From contig CAXKVR010000576.1 of the NCBI GenBank assembly GCA_964058845.1, positions 1-17,542 of the forward strand: a DNA stretch of 17,542 nucleotides. The letters run 5' to 3'. The notes beneath the pieces were generated by a model. It was not told the origin of the DNA. It made no database searches and saw only the letters and a list, made by a program, of their open reading frames with translations. This stretch comes from Carex sylvatica. Taxonomy: Eukaryota; Streptophyta; Magnoliopsida; Poales; Cyperaceae. The position numbers were made by a program, and so were the translations under genes. Shown here piece after piece: positions 1 through 6,844 of the stretch (positions within the stretch are counted from its first letter, which is position 1; the number at the start of each line of letters is the position of its first letter).

Positions 1-138
1 CAAACGAATACTCATTTTCTTATATTTTCATAATTAATCCCATGCATTCCATACCCGTGGGTTCTTACTTTTTCAAAAGTGAATTTTTATTCTCATTCTT
101 ATTTCCATTCTGTAATCCCGTGACATCCGAACACGCCT
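1..138. mobile_element. Possible truncated MITE at the window edge
   Basis: Read on the reverse strand, the sequence from about 138 runs GGCGTGTTCGGATGTCACGG and continues through GAATGGAAATAAGAATGAGA. This wording is typical of abundant plant MITEs with a CGTGTTTGG-like end. The other end lies outside the window, so the call rests on resemblance. Confidence 0.3.
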
Positions 139-1472
139 TAAGAGATCGATATAGTGCAGGTTTATCTGGGAATGTCATCCACACATTTTTGTCAAAATTT
201 AATTAAATCTGGAAAAGATAGTGCCCTGTTAGTGTCTATGTACTTCAACCTGCATTAAGTTTGTGCACACCAGACACCACCCACTCTTATACTTCCTCTT
301 TCAAAATAAAACTCGCACTCAACCTGCATCGTGATTCGTGAAGACAATTAAAATTATTAATTGCAAAATTGAATCTACAAATCTTGATGAAGATCGAACA
401 GTCCAAACCGATGCCCATCATACCCCTTTTGCTCCCAATCTGATTTTGTTAGCTGTGGGAGGTTTTGAAACTACCATTAGCAAAAAAAAATGGTATGCGG
501 CAATTTAAAATTCAAATTATGTACAAAAAAAAAAGATAGTATAATTAATCAGCAATTGATACTAAACTGTCTCCATCAATTGCTGATATTCTACAAATCT
601 TCTTTTGTTACTGGATTCTCCACTTTTCATTTGCTTCAACTTGCTTTTTTTTTTTGCTTAACCTTTTCAATTCAAATCTGAAATTTCTATCAATTCTAAT
701 TGACTTTGTTATTGGTAATATTTTCAAAATACTTTAATTTGTACTGAAATGCTGCCCAGACTATAACCCTGTTTTTGACAAAGATTATAAAGTGACTTCA
801 ATTTTCACATCAATTTTTTTTATAAACTATAATGCAATTGAGAAAATAATTGTAGAGAAGAAACAAACAGCAGATGTGGGTCCTCTTTGCTGATGAAAGG
901 TTGGTTGGCAACAAAATGGCAAATTAATTCATGTCATTGGACCTACTAAGAGGGATCAATCTAACTAATTGGTAAAATGTATCTAATTTGATGGTACTAT
1001 ACTTAAAAGTTAAAACCCCTGGATTGCATTATTAGCCCATAGTTTGGAATCTTTAGAAAATGAAGGTTTTGTATTTTTGTTTATTTTTCAGATTATTTTT
1101 GTAATGGTTGGAATTGATTTATGTGAATTGAACTTTGTCCATTAGTTGGTTTATGCATTTAATGTCTCTTATCTTACAGATGTAAGCTACTAAGTTTGGC
1201 ACTAGTTGCTACCAAAGAAAAAGATAAGATTATGTCAGAGCTTGGTTTGGTAATTGGGGAATATTGGATTTTGGAAGAATAATTAGACGTGGTGACACTA
1301 AACACTCAGAATTAGTTTCTTTAATTTCACATACCAGTAATAGAAGAGTATGATATAACAAAGAAAAAAAAAGGGAAGATAACCAAAAAGGAACTAGGGA
1401 GAAAAATTATATCTGCTTTGTTCTCTCTGCGAAAGAAAAAGAGAAGAAAAATTGAATCTTTATCAGATTGTT
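139..1472. other. AT-rich intergenic DNA, no gene seen
   Basis: Short frames only, without coding character. The one structured item is a perfect 13-bp inverted repeat, ATCAGCAATTGAT at 548-560 and its complement at 575-587, around a 14-nt loop. Long A and T runs occur near 482-535 and 643-655. Confidence 0.6.
548..587. repeat. 13-bp perfect inverted repeat (hairpin)
   Basis: ATCAGCAATTGAT and its exact complement are separated by 14 nt. It is not followed by a T run, and no neighbouring gene makes it a terminator. It is probably a chance or remnant palindrome. Confidence 0.7.
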
Positions 1473-1550
1473 TTATTATTATTATTATTATCATGATTCT
1501 TCTTCTTCTTCTTATTATTATTATTATGATGATGGTAATGATGATGATGA
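1473..1550 (+). repeat. Compound trinucleotide microsatellite (TTA/TCT/TTA/GAT)
   Basis: Consecutive blocks of TTA, TCT, TTA and GAT repeats. Frames on both strands through it (poly-Ile and similar) are artefacts of the repeat. Confidence 0.9.
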
Positions 1551-1837
1551 GTGAGGGTATGGTACTTTGCGATCTGCGTATTAGTTCATGCAATGTTCTC
1601 TTTTTCAAAGTCCAAATAGTCGAATCGAATTGTTTAATATGATTTTCATATAAAAATATATTTGAAGACCAAATTTTATACTCATTGAATTTTTTTACTA
1701 TTGTTTTATATGGATAAAAAAATCATCTGATCTGAAATATTTTGACCATCCAAAAGCAGTGACATTGAATTTTTTTACCAATGCAGTGATTGATTCTTAT
1801 TTGTACCATCAATCATCCATCTACTATGCATGACAAT

Positions 1838-1901
1838 GACATAATGTGTTGCCTTGGTAGCTACTACCAAGCCTTTAAAAAAAAGGACATAATGTGTTGC
1901 C
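1838..1901 (+). repeat. 48-bp-period tandem duplication around a palindrome
   Basis: GACATAATGTGTTGCC occurs at 1838-1853 and 1886-1901. Between the copies lies CTTGGTAG-CTA-CTACCAAG, a perfect 8-bp inverted repeat. A looser repeat, CATTGAATTTTTTTAC, recurs about 80 bp apart near 1683 and 1763. Confidence 0.75.
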
Positions 1902-2209
1902 ATGTAGCATTTAACTAACAAGAAGGCTTGAATGTATAATATTTGTTTTGTCCAATAAAATGGTATTTCCTGATTTGGAATGTGGGGTATGAAAAACCTT
2001 CAGGCCCAAAAAGAACAGGCCTAGTAATCATTTAAAATATTGATCTCCAAGTGGTAGCCCGTTAAGGGCCTTACAAATTTGGCAGAGGGTTTATGCAATA
2101 TTCGCACCAATTTGGGAAACAAATTAAAAACATGTCACGTGTGCTGACAAGTCCAATAACTTTCCACCAAGTAGTACACTCTTCCCTTTCACGTCGTACA
2201 CTCAACTTT

Positions 2210-2245
2210 AGCCGCCAAACCACGCCGTACAACATGCGTCTCCAG
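2210..2245 (+). repeat. Dispersed 36-bp repeat, copy 1
   Basis: It reads AGCCGCCAAACCACGCCGTA then ACATGCGTCTCCAG and aligns with 3992-4027 with a few mismatches and two single-base gaps. Nothing identifies the larger unit it came from. Confidence 0.6.
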
Positions 2246-2509
2246 TTTTAACTGTGACCCGTGACCGTCAAACTAAAGTTTTTTTTTCTTTTTCTTTTAT
2301 GAGCATGTGATTTAGATTACGTGTTGTATAATTAAGTTAGATTTTTTTAATGTTGTAGTGATGAAATTTGAGTTAGTTTATTTAAGCTGTGTTTAAATAT
2401 TTTCGGCCACGTTTAATTATTTTATTTATATATAATTTAAGTTAGTTTATTTCAAATTCACAATTCAATAAACATCAGTTCTGATCACACGGTGACTTCT
2501 GTGACCACT

Positions 2510-3170
2510 AGGGCTGTAAACGAGCTGGCTCGGGTCGAGCTGGATCTTGGCTCAACTTGATTATTCTGGCCCGAGTCTGGATCAAGAGAGCTGGACCTAG
2601 GTCTCTCGAGCCAAAACCCTTGGCTCAGCTTATGACAAGCCAGCCCGAGCTAGCTCGCGAGCTGACGAGCTGGCTCACTGGACTTTATTGGACTGCTGTT
2701 ATACAAATTCAAAAATATAAAATAAGAAAGCTCATTCATAGATGCAACAGTCAAGCCCACTAAATATTATAAATACATGCAACAGCCAAGCCAATTCATG
2801 CAACAGTCCACTAAATATTATAAATTCATGCAACAACCAAACCAATTCATACAATTAAATTCATATAACATATAAATCAACACAAAATACCATAAATTCA
2901 CATGAATCCACACAAAATAAATGGGTCGTATCTGTAATGGGCTGAGAAAATGAGAGTTGGACAGCCTATGGTGTGTAGCTCATTTAGAGCCGAGCTGGGC
3001 CTTGGCTCAGCTTGTTTATTTTGACTCGAGTCTGGGCTGAGCTGGCTCGTTAACAGCTTGGTCCACTATCGAGCGAGCTGTTAGTGAGCGATCAGCTAGA
3101 GGCGAATCACGAGCGAGCCACGAGCTACGAGCTACGAGCTATGAGCTACGAGCTTTTTTAACAGCCCTAA
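2510..3170. mobile_element. hAT-like MITE with CGAGCT/GAGCTGG subterminal motifs
   Basis: The left end is (T)AGGGCTGTAAACGAGC; the right end on the reverse strand is TTAGGGCTGTTAAAAAAGCTCG. It is flanked by TGACCACT at 2502-2509 and 3171-3178, an exact 8-bp duplication. Both arms are dense in GAGCTGGCTCG-type words; near the right end GAGCTAC repeats in tandem at about 3110-3155. The middle (2700-2930) is AT-rich with repeated ATTCATGCAACA-like units. No transposase. It lies precisely at the left edge of the next element (3178-3496). Confidence 0.8.
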
Positions 3171-3177
3171 TGACCAC

Positions 3178-3496
3178 TAGGGGTTGATCCAGAATTTTTG
3201 TCAAGTGAAACAAAAAAATATCTAGTCGGATTTAAATATCTAATTGGGTACTAGATGAAAAACAATATTTTAACATATAATTTCTAATACTCAAACTTAT
3301 AATTTTATGATCTAACTTATAATTCTAATTATCAATCAATATTAAAAAATTATTTTAAATTTAACCTAAAATTAATATCGAATTAAAAAAAAAATTCCAG
3401 AGATGTGTGACGTCGGTCGGAATAGATAAATTTCTATAAAAATTTAAAATTCATAAAAAGTAGCTGCCCCTATGGTCTCATGTGGGTCCCACCTTG
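3178..3496. mobile_element. Diverged hAT-like MITE, relative of 11812-12159
   Basis: It begins TAGGGGTTGATCCAGAATTTT and ends near ATGTGGGTCCCACCTTG. It aligns along its length with 11812-12159: both share CTAATTGGGTACT, then CTAACTTATAATT-like, AATTATAATTACCAATCA-like and CATGTGGGTCC blocks in the same order. The right flank ATGACCAC (3497-3504) matches GTGACCAC (2501-2508) at 7 of 8 bases, the original left flank before the 2510-3170 element landed at this edge. The right terminus is eroded. Confidence 0.65.
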
Positions 3497-3614
3497 ATGA
3501 CCACGTGTCATGTCATGTCGTGATCGAATTAGTCCGTGTGTTGTGTCAATTTTTTAAAAGATTATAATATGTGACCAGTACAATTATCATACCTTAACGT
3601 ATCTAATTATGGTG

Positions 3615-3758
3615 TAACTTTTATGCATCCCTTATTAAGAACATTGGAACAAAATCATCTGCTCTTCGTGCTATTCTCTCTATCTTTTCGCCTTCTCTTT
3701 TGAATAAAGAGAAAAATGAAGATCAGAGAGCTGCTATAGCAGTAACTTTTATGCATCC
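3615..3758 (+). repeat. 112-bp segment between 16-bp direct repeats
   Basis: TAACTTTTATGCATCC occurs exactly at 3615-3630 and 3743-3758. The segment between (3631-3742) is less AT-biased than its surroundings, with TCTGCTCTTCGTGCTATTCT near its start. A 16-bp flanking repeat is longer than a DNA-transposon duplication and could mark a retroposed fragment or filler DNA from break repair. No family recognised. Confidence 0.55.
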
Positions 3759-3935
3759 ATTATAAATTTTACGTTTATGACGATATTCTATTGTGAAAAA
3801 TCACTTTTTACCCTCACAAAAAGTGCTTATCTTTTTGTTGTATTAGAATTCGGTCAATTCAACTCAAATTTATAATGCACAAGACTTTAAAATTGATGCT
3901 ACTATATAACGAACGGACCAGACTCAAATTCGGAA

Positions 3936-3953
3936 ATATATATATATATATAT
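3936..3953 (+). repeat. (AT)9 microsatellite
   Basis: A perfect dinucleotide run in intergenic DNA just before the second 36-bp dispersed repeat. Confidence 0.85.
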
Positions 3954-3991
3954 GTTACCTCGGGCGTTATGGACTAAATTCATGTAAATAT

Positions 3992-4027
3992 AGCCCTCCA
4001 AACCAGCCGTATAGCATTTGTCTCCAG
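3992..4027 (+). repeat. Dispersed 36-bp repeat, copy 2
   Basis: It reads AGCCCTCCAAACCAGCCGTA then TAGCATTTGTCTCCAG and is the diverged partner of 2210-2245 in the same orientation. The two copies bracket the transposons at 2510-3170 and 3178-3496. Confidence 0.6.
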
Positions 4028-4147
4028 ATATAGTAACATTAACAAATTATTCAACTGTTCAAGTATTCACAAAAAAAAAATCTCATCCGATTTTAAATCT
4101 GACCAATATTAATTTCCTTGTTAAACGCTTAATTGAATGGACACGGT

Positions 4148-4715
4148 TAGAGTTTTGCAAAAATCCGGGTCGGGCGGCCCGTACCCGATCCGCCCGTGCC
4201 CGGTACCCGGGGTATCCGTGCCCGAGCCCGGGTATGGGTCGGGTAAACGGGTACACAGGTACGGGCATAAAACGGGTAGGGTACGGTTATTTGGTTCAAA
4301 ACCAGGGCAAACTCGGCCCGAATTACGCCCGTACCCGCCCGACCGACCCGACCCGTTAAAAATTCAATTTTTTTTGAAATTTCGAATTTACCGCCGGTTC
4401 ATCAGAAAAACAGAAGAAAAAGAAAAACCAAACCGGACCACAAAACAGAGAAAAAAAAAAACCAAACCGGACCGAAAAACAGAGAGAAAAAAAGAAAAAA
4501 AAAAACCGGACCGGGTACCCTATCCGGACCGCCCTACCCGTCAAGGGTACCACGGGCACGGGTATAAGACGGGTAGGGTACGGGTTTTGAAAAAAATACC
4601 CATAATACCCGGCCCGTGATACCCTTATACCCATAATACCTGTACCCGACCCATACCCGTATCCGACCCCGGGTATACCCTACCCGCCCGTACCCTACCC
4701 GTTAACAAACCCCTA
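4148..4715. mobile_element. hAT-like MITE with CGGGTA/GGGTACGGG subterminal motifs
   Basis: It is flanked by the exact 8-bp duplication GACACGGT at 4140-4147 and 4716-4723. The left end is TAGAGTTTTGCAAAAATCCG; the right end on the reverse strand is TAGGGGTTTGTTAACGGGTA. The GC-rich arms carry many CGGGTA or TACCCG words in both orientations. The centre (4410-4510) is A-rich with ACCAAACCGGACC repeated about every 40 bp. The frames covering it are compositional artefacts of GGGTA repeats and not genes. Confidence 0.8.
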
Positions 4716-4723
4716 GACACGGT

Positions 4724-6199
4724 GCCAATAAAAACGAACCCTCATAAAAGGCCATAATGTATTTTAAAATGTTGGACTAAAAAGTGAATAGACTGCAGAA
4801 CAGCAGAAGCAACAAAAATAAAAATAAAAATAAACTAAGAAATCCAAGGTCTGCATAATATTCCAAATCTTATATAGAACATGCATGTACAATTAATGTA
4901 CATTGTCATTTGACGCATCATTGCATGATATATTGGTTTACTGTTTTAATATTTTTATGCATTTCCGGAAACAATCTATTACAATACTATGTTGTATTTT
5001 TATACTCATATCCACTAAAAATTAACATTTTTCAACTCTTATTTTACTAAAAATTAATATTATCCTATTGTATCCTTACCTATTTAAAATTATAGAACAA
5101 AACAACAGCGGGTGAATAATAATTAATTTTATTATATTTTACAAATAGAACATTAAAACTCATTCATTTCATACATATGTAATCACATTACTAATAAAAA
5201 ATAAATACAAAATAAATATGCAATCAATTTCATCTAAATTATTTTTTATAAAGCAAAAGAATTTAAAAATAGAAATATCTCTTCAAATAAATTCAATTAT
5301 TTAACTAAATAACAAAACGTCCAAATAAAAGTAATATGTTTAACATTTTTCTTGTAGCAAACCAAATACACATAATAGCAAAAGTACATCATTATTTATG
5401 GTTCAAACATTATCATGAAATATCACACAATTTTTTTTTACTATCACTAATTATTGTAAAATATTATCATATGATTTTATTTTATATAATTATTTTACTG
5501 GATAACTGATATGAAATAGTCTTTACCTATATTCTTACTTGTTTATCTAACGAAAAAAAATTATCATCCATACTCGTCTTATTAAATACAGTATGTTTAG
5601 GATAAATAATTAAAATGGTATCATTGACACCCCTAATACTACTCCTCTTAAGCAATAGAAAAACATTGTATTTTATATGGATCATCCATTTCAAATCGGA
5701 TAATTGTCTAAACATGTAACTATTGAAAAATAGATATTATGGAAGGGAAGAACAATAATGTTTGATATGAACCGTCAGATCTGAAATAGACTCTTCGGAT
5801 CTCATAAGATCATTCAAAGAAACGCCTGCGATTTTAAAGGAGACTATCCTGTAGTTACGCGGTGCAGACGACCATTTTTTTTTTGTCAAACGCATTAAAT
5901 GTACAATTTTTAAAAATTTGCATATTAAAATCAGCGGTCCGAATTTCATTCTATCATATATGAAACTTATTATCGCAGTTGATGAATTATAATGAATTTT
6001 TGGAACTCATTAGAGAAGTAATACGCCAATTAAAACAATGGTGGCTGTATTACTTTTAAAAATTAATTAAGTATTAATTAATAGGCGCAGGCGAACTTAT
6101 TCATTTTCTCGTGTCAGGCGAGTGAGGCGACTCTTGTAGTTGTAGGAAAGAGCGTTTGACTGCCACATTTTGAAGTGATAAATATCCTACGTGCACTTG
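4724..6199. other. AT-rich intergenic DNA upstream of the ERF-VII gene, no gene seen
   Basis: Very AT-rich to about 5720 and somewhat more mixed from 5740 to 6200. Frames on the reverse strand at 5527-5715 and 5737-5949 are short, have no recognisable motif and lack splice or promoter context. TGACACCCCTAA at 5628-5639 resembles a hAT-like end, but no partner end was found. Confidence 0.55.
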
Positions 6200-6671
6200 G
6201 AGCATGAGCCAGACTTCAGTAAAATCCGAAATATGCAGTGAGGTTCTACACAACAGAGAAAATATTTTATTATATCCGAGTGAATCTTTACAGTATCTTT
6301 AATCATTACATGTGAACCAACTGCACAAAAAAGCGCACTTCCTACGCGCTAGATTTCTGGCAGTGGCAGTGGCAGTGGCAGTTTCTCTTAAGCCCTTCAG
6401 AAAAGTAGGAATTGTTATTGACACCTGGAAATGGTTGTTAACTTTCTGTTCACTGCGAACGCTGTTTTTTTCTAGACAGAAAAATAAGACTTAAAAAGAT
6501 AACTTTAGTATGAGTTTTTTTTTAACTTCTTTCTGCGGCGAACAGTAGAGTAAAAAAAAATATTTACTCTGGATGAGATCAATAATTTAATGATTTCAGA
6601 GGGCATATTAGAAAAAAAATCACAAGCTTCCTCGGTTGGCTGCTCCTTTCGTTTCCTTTCTTTCTCTCACT
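6200..6671 (+). promoter_or_regulatory. Proximal upstream region of the ERF-VII gene
   Basis: Apart from the TATA box I can name no element with confidence. It contains a short TGGCAG array, several T or A runs, and a CT-rich stretch immediately before the TATA box. It shows no transposon ends. Treating it as the promoter is inference from position. Confidence 0.4.
6358..6381 (+). repeat. (TGGCAG)4 hexanucleotide repeat
   Basis: Four perfect TGGCAG copies about 290 bp upstream of the TATA box. The surrounding reading frame is short and shows no coding character. Confidence 0.85.
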
Positions 6672-6679
6672 TATAAAAG
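6672..6679 (+). promoter_or_regulatory. TATA box of the ERF-VII gene
   Basis: The sequence TATAAAAG lies 166 bp before the start codon and is flanked by CT-rich DNA (TTTCTTTCTCTCAC upstream), a common core-promoter arrangement in plants. Transcription would then begin near 6700-6710. The start site itself is inferred. Confidence 0.65.
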
Positions 6680-6702
6680 ACACCTAACTCTGTCTATGCT
6701 CT

Positions 6703-6844
6703 TCTCTATTTACCATTAAGTCACTCGCACAAGTAACCAGATAAAACCCAAAGCAAACCTTCTCTCTCTCTCCTACTCCATTTTCTCTTCTCTAACCTAC
6801 CTACCGAGAAACAAACCAAAATTGTCACCTAGAATCAAGGCACC
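6703..6844 (+). other. Probable 5' UTR of the ERF-VII gene, CT-rich leader
   Basis: Between the inferred transcription start and the ATG the leader is pyrimidine-rich, with CT runs near 6757-6795, and then turns A-rich just before the start. No ATG lies between about 6703 and 6844. The only nearby one (6696, a 7-codon frame ending at 6719) sits at or before the predicted start site, so upstream-ORF control is unlikely unless transcription begins earlier. Confidence 0.5.

Noticed and set aside
490..681. 63-codon frame with hydrophobic runs
   Set aside because: Lys and Phe runs come from A and T homopolymers, and no conserved motif or gene context is present.
4018..4634. Several long frames on both strands rich in Arg, Pro and Gly
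   Set aside because: They are produced by the GC-rich CGGGTA repeats of the MITE at 4148-4715. Frames are open on both strands alike and no domain is visible.
5628..5639. TGACACCCCTAA as the end of another hAT-like MITE
   Set aside because: No partner end and no 8-bp duplication were found nearby; a single 12-base match is not enough.
6696..6719. Seven-codon upstream ORF before the ERF start
   Set aside because: It begins only about 17 bp after the TATA box, upstream of the expected transcription start, so it is probably not in the mRNA.
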